This document shows, piece by piece, positions 54,670 through 63,343 of a stretch of 64,000 nucleotides of DNA. The position numbers and the translations under genes were made by a program. Numbering within the stretch: position 1 is the stretch's first letter; every line of letters starts with the position of its first letter. The notes under the pieces are model-generated. The model was not told the DNA's origin, ran no database searches, and saw nothing but the letters and a program-made list of their open reading frames with translations. Source of the DNA: Pelagibacterium lentulum (GTDB taxonomy: Bacteria > Pseudomonadota > Alphaproteobacteria > Rhizobiales > Devosiaceae); contig NZ_RZMW01000035.1 of NCBI RefSeq assembly GCF_003992625.1, positions 1-64,000 on the forward strand, written 5' to 3'.

Positions 54670-55812
54670 ATGTCCGCCAAATTCCTACCGTTGGCCGTTC
54701 TGGTCAGCGCACAATTTTTTGTGCCCGCTGCCTGGGCAGAGTCCTTCACTGTCACCGACGTAACGGGTCGCGAAATTACCTTCGAAAAGCCCGTGGAGCG
54801 CGTGATCTTGGGCGAGGGCAGACTTGTTTATTCACTGGCCGCCATTGAGACCGAAAATCCATTCGCTTCGGTCGTGGGGTGGCGCAACGATCTTTTCACG
54901 ACCGATTTCACAGGATTTCATGCCTATCTCGAAGCGTTCCCCGAAGCCGCAGATATTCCGTTCCTGGGCAACCTGACGGACGGCACGCTCCAGACGGAAA
55001 CAATTGTCGATCTCAATCCCGACGCGCTAATCCTCACCATATCGGCAAAAAGAGCCGCAGACGAAATCGGTCTTGAGGCCATGCTCGACGAGGTTGGGGT
55101 CAAGATCGTCTATGTCGATTTCCGCGAGCACATCCTTGAAAACACCGAACCGAGCCTGCGCATCCTTGGACAGCTATACGACAAGCACGACAGAGCCGAA
55201 GAATTGATTGCGTTCTGGAGCGAACAGACCGCACGCGTCACTGACGTCCTTGAGCATGAGAACCCAGAAAAACCTTTGGTGTTCATGTATCGCGCCGCGG
55301 GACTTTCCGATTGTTGTGGGACATTTGGCACCGACAATTATGGGAAGATGGTCGAACTGGCTGGTGGCATAAATTTGGGGGCCGAATTTCTGCCAGGCTA
55401 CACCGGCACCATCAATCCCGAGCAGGTTATCGCTTCGAACCCCGAGATCATCGTCGTCACTGGCTCGGACTGGCGCAGCTTACCTTCCGCTCAAAACTCG
55501 GAAATCGCCTATGTGAATGTCGGACCTAACGCTGCCGATAGCGCCGAAGTCAGTCGCGAAGCGCTTGCTGCCTTGATGGAATTGCCCGCCTTCACCGACG
55601 TGCAGGCCGCCAACACAGATGAAGTCTACGCGATCTGGCACCAGTTTTACGCCAGTCCTTATCAGTTCGCACCCGTCCAGATGCTGGCGAAATGGTTTCA
55701 TCCCGACTTGTTCGCTGATCTGGATCCCGATGCCACGTTCGCCGAGTTCCATGACCGGTTCCTGCCCGTGCCATATCAGCCAGGTTACTGGCTGAGCCTC
55801 AAAGCGGAATAA
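54670..55812 (+). CDS. Iron/siderophore-type ABC binding protein 2
   Basis: A 380-residue class III receptor. Signal peptide LPLAVLVSAQFFVPAAWAES, then TDVTGREITFEKPVERVILG, NPDALILTISAKRAADEIG and a C-terminal lobe with two adjacent Cys (LSDCCGTFGTDNYG) that may sit near the ligand site. First gene of the plus-strand permease/ATPase operon; start ATG 54670. Longer than receptor 1 and divergent in sequence, so it may bind a different complex. Confidence 0.87.
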   Translation: MSAKFLPLAVLVSAQFFVPAAWAESFTVTDVTGREITFEKPVERVILGEGRLVYSLAAIETENPFASVVGWRNDLFTTDFTGFHAYLEAFPEAADIPFLGNLTDGTLQTETIVDLNPDALILTISAKRAADEIGLEAMLDEVGVKIVYVDFREHILENTEPSLRILGQLYDKHDRAEELIAFWSEQTARVTDVLEHENPEKPLVFMYRAAGLSDCCGTFGTDNYGKMVELAGGINLGAEFLPGYTGTINPEQVIASNPEIIVVTGSDWRSLPSAQNSEIAYVNVGPNAADSAEVSREALAALMELPAFTDVQAANTDEVYAIWHQFYASPYQFAPVQMLAKWFHPDLFADLDPDATFAEFHDRFLPVPYQPGYWLSLKAE

Positions 55813-55816
55813 GGCA

Positions 55817-56884
55817 ATGGCACAGCAAGCCACCAGCACCACAATCGCTGAAGGGCGCGGTCATTACCGCGCCCTGGCTTGGCGGCGCCTGGCGATCATC
55901 ACGGCTTTCACTCTGGCCCTTGCTACGTCCTTTGTCGTTGATATCGCGTGGGGGCCGGCGCACTACAATCTCAGCGACGTCACCAGAGCCCTGATCGCAC
56001 CCGGCGACGTTCCCGATCAGCTCCGCGTCATCGTTTGGCAGATCCGGATGCCGATGGCGCTGATGGCTGTGATAACCGGCGCTGCGCTCTCTTTGGCCGG
56101 TGCGCAGATGCAGACCATCCTCGCCAATCCACTCGCAAGCCCGTTCACCCTCGGGATTTCGGCAGCTGCCAGTTTTGGCGCAGCATTGGCGCTTGTTGCT
56201 GGTGTCTCACTTGTACCCTTTGCCGCCAATTTCGTTGTGCCGGTCAATGCCTTTGTTATGGCGCTGATTGCCGCGCTCATCATTCACTTTCTTTCACAGG
56301 CACGCGGGGTAACGGTACAGACCATCGTGCTGCTCGGCATCGCGCTGGTTTTCACCTTCAATGCGCTGCTTGCGTTCCTCCAGTACATTGCCACCGAACA
56401 AGCGCTACAAGCCGTCGTTTTCTGGACGATGGGCAGTCTCACCAAGGCTACTTGGGAGAAAATCGCAATTACCTCCGTGGTTCTGGTCTTTGCCATACCG
56501 ATGTTCGCTCGACACGCTTGGGCACTCACGGCTATGCGATTGGGCGAAGACAAGGCCGCAAGCTTCGGTGTCAACGTCAAACGCATCCGGCTAGAAACCA
56601 TGTTGATCGTGGCACTGCTTGCGTCGGTCCCGGTGAGTTTTGTCGGGACCATCGGTTTTGTGGGCCTGGTGGGACCGCATATTGCGCGAATGCTGGTGGG
56701 CGAAGATCAACGCTTTTTCTTACCCACTGCCATTATGTCGGGAGCTCTACTGTTATCGGCAACCTCGGTAGTCTCGAAGTCGATCCTGCCGGGGGTTGTT
56801 TTCCCCATCGGCATTATCACCGCCCTTGTGGGCGTCCCGTTCTTTTTCTTCCTTATTATCTCGAATGTGAGGAGATCATGGTAA
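55817..56884 (+). CDS. FecCD-family ABC permease
   Basis: A 355-residue permease with about ten membrane segments. Family marks: WQIRMPMALMAVITGAALSL, AGAQMQTILANPLASPFTLG, LGIALVFTFNALLAFLQYIA and FVGTIGFVGLVGPHIARMLV. Single permease gene, so it acts as a homodimer. Starts four bases after receptor 2 stop and overlaps the ATPase start by seven bases. Confidence 0.93.
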   Translation: MAQQATSTTIAEGRGHYRALAWRRLAIITAFTLALATSFVVDIAWGPAHYNLSDVTRALIAPGDVPDQLRVIVWQIRMPMALMAVITGAALSLAGAQMQTILANPLASPFTLGISAAASFGAALALVAGVSLVPFAANFVVPVNAFVMALIAALIIHFLSQARGVTVQTIVLLGIALVFTFNALLAFLQYIATEQALQAVVFWTMGSLTKATWEKIAITSVVLVFAIPMFARHAWALTAMRLGEDKAASFGVNVKRIRLETMLIVALLASVPVSFVGTIGFVGLVGPHIARMLVGEDQRFFLPTAIMSGALLLSATSVVSKSILPGVVFPIGIITALVGVPFFFFLIISNVRRSW

Positions 56885-57672
56885 CAATCAGGCTTGAGGA
56901 CGTCGGTGCCCTTCACGGTGCCAAACTGACAGTATCGGGAATATCGACGCCAGCATTTTCCAAAGGCGAGCTTGTTGCCGTGATCGGTCCGAACGCGGCA
57001 GGAAAATCGACCCTGTTTAAACGCATGGCAGGACTTCTGCGCGGCCCTGGCAGAGTTGTCGTCGAGGGGTCCAATAAAGGGAAACGGGCGATCGGTTATA
57101 TGCCGCAGGATACTTCGGCCAACGCAGTTCTGACGGTCTACGAGTCCGTCCTTCTTGCCCGCAAGCAGGGGTCAGGCTGGGTGGTAAAAGACAGCGACCT
57201 CTATACTATCGACACCATTTTGGAGGCGCTCGATATCCGCGATATAGCATTTTGCAATCTCGGCGAGCTCAGCGGGGGACAGCGCCAGTTGGTCAGCATA
57301 GCCCAAGCTCTGGTGCGCAATCCCGATGTACTGTTGATGGACGAACCCACAAGCGCATTGGACCTGCACAGGCAGATTGGCGTGCTCGACTTCATGCGCA
57401 ATCGTGCCGATAAGACCGGCATGATCGTCTTTATCGCCATCCACGACCTCGATCATGCCTTGCGTTTTGCGAACCAGGCGATGGTAATCGAAAACGGTAT
57501 GCTTCGTGCTGCCGGTCCAACCAGCGACGTGATCACCGAAACGCTCTTGCGCGATGTTTATCGTGTCGAGGCGCGCATAGAGACCTGCTCACGCGGAACC
57601 CTAAGGATGTTGGTGGATGGGGTCTCACCTGGCGTTCGAGGAAGTCTGTCACGCTTGGAAACAGCTGCATAG
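56878..57672 (+). CDS. Iron-type ABC ATPase (FecE/FepC family)
   Basis: A 264-residue ATPase: Walker A GPNAAGKST, signature LSGGQRQL, Walker B VLLMDEPTSALDL, switch IAIHDLDHAL. The true start is ATG 56878 (MVTIRLEDVG), inside the permease stop; the reading frame is open far upstream, but that part is antithetic to the permease coding frame. Final gene of the iron operon. Confidence 0.91.
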   Translation: MVTIRLEDVGALHGAKLTVSGISTPAFSKGELVAVIGPNAAGKSTLFKRMAGLLRGPGRVVVEGSNKGKRAIGYMPQDTSANAVLTVYESVLLARKQGSGWVVKDSDLYTIDTILEALDIRDIAFCNLGELSGGQRQLVSIAQALVRNPDVLLMDEPTSALDLHRQIGVLDFMRNRADKTGMIVFIAIHDLDHALRFANQAMVIENGMLRAAGPTSDVITETLLRDVYRVEARIETCSRGTLRMLVDGVSPGVRGSLSRLETAA

Positions 57673-57777
57673 CAAGGAGAACGTAAAAAGTCTGGTTGAT
57701 CAAGATTAACGTAATAGGATGAACTGCCCCTCCACAGAGGCTGCAGCTATAATGTTTGCTGCTCAATGGAGGACGGT

Positions 57778-58239
57778 ATGAGCATTCACATTCTTGGCGT
57801 CGATCTTGGAAAAAGACATTTACGGCCTGGCGGGGTTGAATGGGACTGGAGCTGTGGTTTTTCACAAGCGTATCCAGCGTCACCGTCTCCTTGCTGTACT
57901 CTCTGAACGCCCCAAGATGTGTGGTGGCTATTGAGGCATGCGGCAGCGCGGCCAACAATGTCCTTCCTCACCATCAAGTCTGCCGAGCAACTGGATCTGC
58001 AGGCGTTGCACAGAGCGCGTGATCGGCTGGTTCAGAGCCGAACTTGGCCGGTCAATCAAGCCCGCGCCGTTCTCATGGGACGCGGCATCCGAGTATCTCA
58101 GGGACGACACACTTTTCAGAGGGCGCTAGCAGACCTCAACCATCGGATTGGCGCGTTCGATGATGAGATCACCGCTCTGGCAGAATCGGATCCCACTATA
58201 CTCAACCACCCCGGGTTTGCCGGAGGCGTTTCGGTTTAA
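57778..58239 (+). pseudogene. Decayed IS110/IS1111-family transposase
   Basis: Starts MSIHILGVDLGK, then a frameshift, GAVVFHKRIQRHRLLAVLSE, VVAIEACGSA, then a jump of about 45 residues to RPTMSFLTIKSAEQLDLQAL and RDRLVQSRT, running out near HPGFAGG. The missing piece is the block present alone at 30483-30640. Several frameshifts; inactive. Confidence 0.7.
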
Positions 58240-58240
58240 G

Positions 58241-58380
58241 TTATGCGGCCATGGTCGATTGTTCCAGTGCCGCGTAGAAGTTTGCCTCGGCTTCGGCAGG
58301 CGGGGCGTTTCCTATAGGCTCGAGAAGCCGTCGATGGTTGAACCAGTCGACCCATTCGAGGGTGGCCTCTGAGATGCCCC
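58241..58380 (-). pseudogene. IS3-family transposase C-terminal fragment
   Basis: Reading left: ISEATLEWVDWFNHRRLLEP then IGNAPPAEAEANFYAALEQ and a stop at 58243-58241. This is the end of IS3-type OrfB proteins (VDWFNHRRLLEPIGNxPPAEAE). The rest is absent; it abuts the IS110 fragment. Confidence 0.7.
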
Positions 58381-58840
58381 GCAGGCGCTCGTTACCGGGA
58401 ACTGATCACTCGAACATCAATTCTGGCATCACAACCTCCCAGTGGTCGCTGCGCAAGAGATTTTTATATTCTTCACTATTGTCGGACCGGCGCCCCCTTG
58501 GAAATGGCAGAAAAGCGATTTTGGAGTCCACATTTTTGTCAAAACTCTGCGATTTTGCCTGTTCTTGTGCCCACAACCGCCTTGAGAAGGCATTTTGACA
58601 AAACTTATGTCAACTTTTCTGGATCTGAAGCCAAATTATTGGGTCGGCGATGCGATGATTTCGGTCGATTGCGCTAACCTGGAGCAGACGCCAGATCCGG
58701 TCGACGCGACAATCAATTTGGCATGTGCCAATGGGATTCACTTGGCGCTGGCATTAAAACAAAATCATATCCTGGCCATAAAGCCTGAATGACGTTATTG
58801 CACTGAGACAGCAAAGCCGCGGCTTTTTGATCCTTTCAAC
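58381..58840. other. Gene-poor stretch with an inverted repeat
   Basis: No recognised gene. TTTTGTCAAAA (58534-58544) and TTTTGACAAAA (58593-58603) are a perfect 11-bp inverted pair 48 bases apart, perhaps the ends of a tiny element. A 65-codon frame at 58595-58792 (TTG start) has no family resemblance. Confidence 0.4.
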
Positions 58841-60166
58841 TCAAGCCTCTCCGTTGGCAATCAGCGCGCTCTGTGCGTTGCTGTAGGCATCGCGCAATGC
58901 GTCGTGACCATTGAGGCCGTCGAGGGCGTAACCATTGAGGAACTGGCGTCCGGCAAACAGCTTGCGATCGACCTCGCTCAGATCGGCCTCTTCGCAGACC
59001 GACTGCCAATTTTCCGCAATTGTTGTGACCTGATGCTCGATGAGCGTAGCCGCTTCGGCTTCCTTCAAATGATAATCTGGCGCCGCTGCGAGGCAAGCCG
59101 CGAGCGTGCTGCCCCGATTGTCGCCCTTGATCAACATGGCCTGTGTGGCCTCGTTGCCAGTGCGCCCCTGCGGGCAAATGTCGTACGCAGGCGTCAGTGT
59201 CAGCTGTTTGCCGTCCCAAAAGGCCGCGTGGTTGCGGGCATGATCATCGGTATTGCCACAAAGGACGTTGAAACAAATCCGGCCAAAGAGTTCCCGCAAC
59301 GTTTTCTTGGGATCGCTAAAGCGATGGCGAACCAGTTCGGCCAAATCCTCATAGGAGGCGTAGCGCGCCATCATTTCATCGAGCCCAAACATGGTGAGTG
59401 CCGAAACCATAGCGCGGCGCGTCCAACCCTTTGCATTGGGTAAGCGGTCGAAGCGTTCAATCAGCAGGACATCTTTGTGGGCGGCGCGGGTTATCGAGAC
59501 AGGAGCCACGGTGAGACCGCAGGCTGTCGCCAGCTTCATCGCGATGAATTCTGCTTTGACGACGCTGTACGTGTCGTTACTGGCTGAGAACTTTGCAATG
59601 AATTTTTTTTCGGCTTCGTTGATGAGGGCCTTTGGCCGCGCACCGCCAATCGATGTGCCGTGTTTGAGAGCCTGGTCCAGCGCAGGCGTCAGCGGCACGC
59701 CTTTTTCAATCAAGTCGGCTGCTTCCATTAACTCGTCGAGCGATGCTTGGGCCGCAAGCCGAGGCACATATTCTGTGGCGGATGCTTGGAAATCAAGCGC
59801 GCCAATGCGGTCAGATCCCGACTTCAGCAGGAAGGTCAATTCGCTGATGTCGGGCACACCGGCAGCATCGGGCTTCTTCCCTGTCAGCCTGTTGATGATC
59901 ACGCGGCGGCCCCAGGCGTCTGGCGACCCATCGCGAATTGAGCTCGGCATCATCAACCCGTTGGCGGGTTCGATTATGCCCTCTTGCAGCGGAAGTTCCG
60001 GATCATAGATGGAGATGGCGTTGTTACGACGGCGATAGCTCGCACCATAGGTGAAGAGCAGCCGGTCGCCATCCTGATCGAGACGACCTGCCACAACCGG
60101 TTCTGTTTCTCCTGGAAGCCAGATCCAGACAAAGGCTTCTTTCGCTTCGGTCTTAGAAGTCATCAT
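58841..60166 (-). CDS. hipA: HipA-type serine/threonine kinase toxin
   Basis: A 441-residue HipA. N-terminal domain AGRLDQDGDRLLFTYGASYR, the Ser-rich P-loop-like HGTSIGGARPKALI, kinase core VKAEFIAMKLATACGLTVAP, catalytic loop CGNTDDHARNHA and metal site TPAYDICPQGR. HipA kinases phosphorylate a translation target such as a glutamyl- or other tRNA synthetase and induce dormancy. Start overlaps the hipB stop by 14 bases. All key residues appear present. Operon autoregulation by HipB is expected. Confidence 0.92.
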   Translation of the reverse strand: MMTSKTEAKEAFVWIWLPGETEPVVAGRLDQDGDRLLFTYGASYRRRNNAISIYDPELPLQEGIIEPANGLMMPSSIRDGSPDAWGRRVIINRLTGKKPDAAGVPDISELTFLLKSGSDRIGALDFQASATEYVPRLAAQASLDELMEAADLIEKGVPLTPALDQALKHGTSIGGARPKALINEAEKKFIAKFSASNDTYSVVKAEFIAMKLATACGLTVAPVSITRAAHKDVLLIERFDRLPNAKGWTRRAMVSALTMFGLDEMMARYASYEDLAELVRHRFSDPKKTLRELFGRICFNVLCGNTDDHARNHAAFWDGKQLTLTPAYDICPQGRTGNEATQAMLIKGDNRGSTLAACLAAAPDYHLKEAEAATLIEHQVTTIAENWQSVCEEADLSEVDRKLFAGRQFLNGYALDGLNGHDALRDAYSNAQSALIANGEA

Positions 60167-60488
60167 CTACTTGCTTCATGCTGTGACGCACGCTCTTGGG
60201 AAGCAGGGTCAGTTTTTCATCCAGACGCGTAATGTGCGCTTTAAGGGTGTTGCGCTCGTCATAGTCGAACAGACGAACACCGACGATCGACGCGACTTCA
60301 AAGACGATGCCGATTTCAGGTCCTGGTGAACCTTTTTCAATGTTGGAGAGGGTTGTCCGGCTAATGCCTGCACGGTCAGCCAGCTCTTGCGCCGTTAGCC
60401 CGCGTTCCGTTCGGCTGACGCGGATCAGCTTGCCCAGAACGATAAGGGCCTCGCGCGTTACTCTTGAATAGCTTCTGTTGCGTGGCAT
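60153..60488 (-). CDS. hipB: HipB-type XRE antitoxin/repressor
   Basis: A 111-residue protein with an XRE helix-turn-helix (LGKLIRVSRTERGLTAQELA, DRAGISRTTLSNIEKGSPGP), followed by a C-terminal extension (NTLKAHITRLDEKLTLLPKS). Binds the operon promoter and neutralises HipA. Start ATG 60488. A palindrome of HipB type lies about 95 bases upstream. Confidence 0.9.
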   Translation of the reverse strand: MPRNRSYSRVTREALIVLGKLIRVSRTERGLTAQELADRAGISRTTLSNIEKGSPGPEIGIVFEVASIVGVRLFDYDERNTLKAHITRLDEKLTLLPKSVRHSMKQVDDDF

Positions 60489-60582
60489 GACGACCCAACC
60501 TGCTCACTCTTTTGGACACAAGCATGTTTTGCGTTCATAATTATAAACATAATACTACAAATCGCTCATGCGATCAATCTGC

Positions 60583-60598
60583 GTCCACTTAAGTGGAC
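60583..60598. promoter_or_regulatory. HipB-type operator palindrome
   Basis: GTCCACTTAAGTGGAC is a perfect 16-bp palindrome, with the GTCC-N8-GGAC form that parallels the E. coli HipB operator TATCC-N8-GGATA. It is enclosed by a 9-bp inverted pair CATAATACT/AGTATTATG (60548-60556, 60618-60626). The 60489-60871 gap has no gene. Confidence 0.5.
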
Positions 60599-60871
60599 AT
60601 AAGCACACTTAGTGACCAGTATTATGGTCATCTTGATTGCCCCTGAGATCTTTGGGTGCCGCTGGAGAACGACAATGATGACAAGATGTCTTCGCCTGCC
60701 AGTTGAGGCCCATTTCCAACATGCCCACCTACCCGACTAAGCAAGGCCGGAAGACTTCTTGTGATTGATCGCGCGCGCCCTGCCACCCTATGCCTCCAGA
60801 GACTGCTTTGGCGTTGCCAACCTCCAGGGACATGGCTACAGTCCGGCCCAAAATAGGTGAGGATTGCAGAC

Positions 60872-61801
60872 ATGACCCATCGTACCCTTTTCGCTGGCCT
60901 GATTGCGGGCGGCACACTTGCTCTGTCTCAGCCAATTCTGGCGGCGGGCGAACGTGTGGCAGTCGTAACCCCCTATCTTTCGGCAATTGCCACCGCTGAA
61001 ATGGTAGAGTCTTTCCAACAGCGCGCGGCCGATTACGATTGGACAGTTGAAGTGTTCGATACCGCTGGTGATATCGGCGCAATGGCCAGCAGGATCGAAG
61101 ACGTCACAACAAGCGGTGTTGATGCAATTGTCATCGTGTCCATTGATCCTGCACAGCTCCAGGATCAGGTCGACCGTGCAGCCGATGCGAACATTCCTAT
61201 CATTGCCATCGACGGCTCCCTGAACGAGGCTGTTGCACTCAATGTAACCTCGGACAACTACGTCCTCGGCCAGACAATGACCGATTATCTGTTCGATCAG
61301 CTTGGTGGTGAGGGTTCCATCGTGCGCTTGTTCCATTCCGCTCATCCCGGCGTACGCCAGCGCGAGATCGCGCTCGATGACGCGCTCGAGGCCTATCCGG
61401 GCATTTCCGAAGTCGCCCAGCATTATGTGCAGGTGCCCGGACAGATCGACGACAGCCGCTCTGCGATGGATTCGATTTTGTTGGCCAATCAGCATGAGGG
61501 TGCCATCGATGCGGTCTGGGCCGCCTGGGATGAGCCAGGCATTGGCGCCCAGCTCGCGCTCGAAGCGGCAGGCCGTGATGGCATCATCATTGCCGGTATC
61601 GATGGCAATCCGCAGGCGATAGAGTTGATCGAGTCCTGCACCTCTTTCGTAGCGACCGTACGACAGGGCTTTTCAGAAATGGCTGAAATCGCGGCCGAGG
61701 AACTCCAGCAGATATTTGATGGGGCGGAACTTGCCGAACCGGAACGTTATGCCCCGGTGGAATTGATCACGCGGGATAGCCTGGGCGTTTCGTGCGACTG
61801 A
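60872..61801 (+). CDS. Periplasmic sugar-binding protein (RbsB/XylF type)
   Basis: A 309-residue receptor with signal peptide HRTLFAGLIAGGTLALSQPI (cut near LAAG), then the type I fold: RVAVVTPYLSAIATAEMVES, VIVSIDPAQLQDQVDRAADA, AAWDEPGIGAQLALEAAG, AGIDGNPQAI. Receptor of the importer encoded by the next two genes; the D-ribose or another pentose/hexose ligand is unknown. Start ATG 60872 with GAGG upstream. Confidence 0.88.
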   Translation: MTHRTLFAGLIAGGTLALSQPILAAGERVAVVTPYLSAIATAEMVESFQQRAADYDWTVEVFDTAGDIGAMASRIEDVTTSGVDAIVIVSIDPAQLQDQVDRAADANIPIIAIDGSLNEAVALNVTSDNYVLGQTMTDYLFDQLGGEGSIVRLFHSAHPGVRQREIALDDALEAYPGISEVAQHYVQVPGQIDDSRSAMDSILLANQHEGAIDAVWAAWDEPGIGAQLALEAAGRDGIIIAGIDGNPQAIELIESCTSFVATVRQGFSEMAEIAAEELQQIFDGAELAEPERYAPVELITRDSLGVSCD

Positions 61802-61828
61802 CCTAAGCACTCATCCAAGGGGGAATTC

Positions 61829-63343
61829 ATGCCGAGGCCTGATCCCGTGCTCGCGCTCGAAGGGCTCGGCAAAAGCTTTGGTGCGACCCACGCTCTGCGC
61901 GATGTCAGCCTTACCCTGCACAGTGGCGAGGCACATGGCCTTGTCGGCCATAACGGCGCCGGCAAGTCCACATTGATCAAGATCGTGGCGGGTGTGCATC
62001 AGCCTGATATTGGCACAATCTCTGTGCAAGGCGTTCGTGTTGACATCAACGCGCCGGTCGACGCCTATAACGCCGGTATTCGCGTCATCCATCAGGATGC
62101 CCCGCTTGTTGGCGATTTCGACACCGTTGACAATTGCTATCTCGGTCGTCCCTATCCGCGACGCTGGGGTATGGTCGACAAGTCCGCCATGCGCGCGGCT
62201 GTAGCCGCGATCGCCAAAGAGATCGCCCCGGACCTGCCGATTGATCGCGCGGTGGCGCTGCTCAATACAAGCCAGCGCCAGTTCGTCAGACTTGTGCGGG
62301 CGCTACTCGACAATGGTCGCATACTCGTGCTCGATGAACCGACGGCGGCGCTATCTGCCGAGGAAAGCCAGCGGTTTTTCGACGTCCTTGAGAAGGTCCG
62401 TGCGCGCGGTACTGCAATCGTGCTGGTGACCCACCGGCTCGACGAAATCGCCGCCGTGTGCAGTCGCGCAACCGTATTGGTTGATGGCGCTGTTTCAGGT
62501 CGCTTTGAGGGCAGCGATCTCACCGCTGGAGCGCTGGTTTCCGCCATGGGCGGGTCTGAAAGTCCGGAAGCGAAAACACCTGACCGGACACCCACCTCAA
62601 CCGTATTGGAACTTGGCCAAATCAAAGCAGGTGGGCTTGCCGCTCCGACATCGCTTTCGCTCCAGTCCGGCGAGATCGTCGCGTTATATGGCCTTGTTGG
62701 CTCGGGACGAAGCGATTTGCTCAATGCGATTTGGGGCAGCGAAAAGCTCGCCTCCGGCACCATGACGATTGAGGGCACCCCCTACCGCCCCCGCAGTCCA
62801 ATTGATGCTGTCAGGCGCGGGGTATCTTATGTACCCTCCGACCGTCATCGCACCGGACTGTTCGAGAACAAAAGCCTGCTGTTCAATGCAACCTTACCAT
62901 TGCTCAGACGCTTCCGCATGGCTGACTGGCTGCCGGTTCCCAACCGTCAGCGAGAGCGGAAAGCTTTCGTGGACGCGGCCAGGTCCGTGGGCCTGGTCTA
63001 TCACAGCGCTGACCAACTTGCCCGGACGCTGTCGGGCGGCAATCAGCAAAAGCTGATTTTTTCGCGCTGGGCGCATCGCCGGTCCAAGGTTATGTTACTC
63101 GACGAGCCGACCGAAGGTGTCGATATCGTTGCCAAGGCGGCGCTGCGCAAAATTATTCGTGATATGGCGAAGGACGGCAATGGCGTGCTTGTCTCAACGT
63201 CGGATAGGGACGAGGCCCTGGCGCTCGGCGACAGGATCCTTGTTTTCAGACTTGGCACTATCGTCGCAGATATCCCCCGCTCACAAGTTACGCCGACTGC
63301 CCTGTCCACCGCCGCCCAATCGATGGAAATAGTCGCCGCATGA
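61829..63343 (+). CDS. Two-domain sugar ABC ATPase (RbsA/MglA type)
   Basis: A 504-residue protein with two ATPase domains. Domain 1: Walker [38 protein letters not shown]. Domain 2: degenerate Walker A GLVGSGRSD, signature LSGGNQQKLIF, VMLLDEPTEGVDI. This is the layout of RbsA/MglA. Start ATG 61829 with GGGGG upstream, 28 bases after the receptor stop. The degenerate second P-loop is normal for the family. Confidence 0.92.
   Translation: MPRPDPVLALEGLGKSFGATHALRDVSLTLHSGEAHGLVGHNGAGKSTLIKIVAGVHQPDIGTISVQGVRVDINAPVDAYNAGIRVIHQDAPLVGDFDTVDNCYLGRPYPRRWGMVDKSAMRAAVAAIAKEIAPDLPIDRAVALLNTSQRQFVRLVRALLDNGRILVLDEPTAALSAEESQRFFDVLEKVRARGTAIVLVTHRLDEIAAVCSRATVLVDGAVSGRFEGSDLTAGALVSAMGGSESPEAKTPDRTPTSTVLELGQIKAGGLAAPTSLSLQSGEIVALYGLVGSGRSDLLNAIWGSEKLASGTMTIEGTPYRPRSPIDAVRRGVSYVPSDRHRTGLFENKSLLFNATLPLLRRFRMADWLPVPNRQRERKAFVDAARSVGLVYHSADQLARTLSGGNQQKLIFSRWAHRRSKVMLLDEPTEGVDIVAKAALRKIIRDMAKDGNGVLVSTSDRDEALALGDRILVFRLGTIVADIPRSQVTPTALSTAAQSMEIVAA

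Noticed and set aside
55948-56877. N-terminal extension of the iron ABC ATPase frame
   Set aside because: It runs in another frame across the FecCD permease gene; the ATG at 56878 starts the ATPase domain at the right place.
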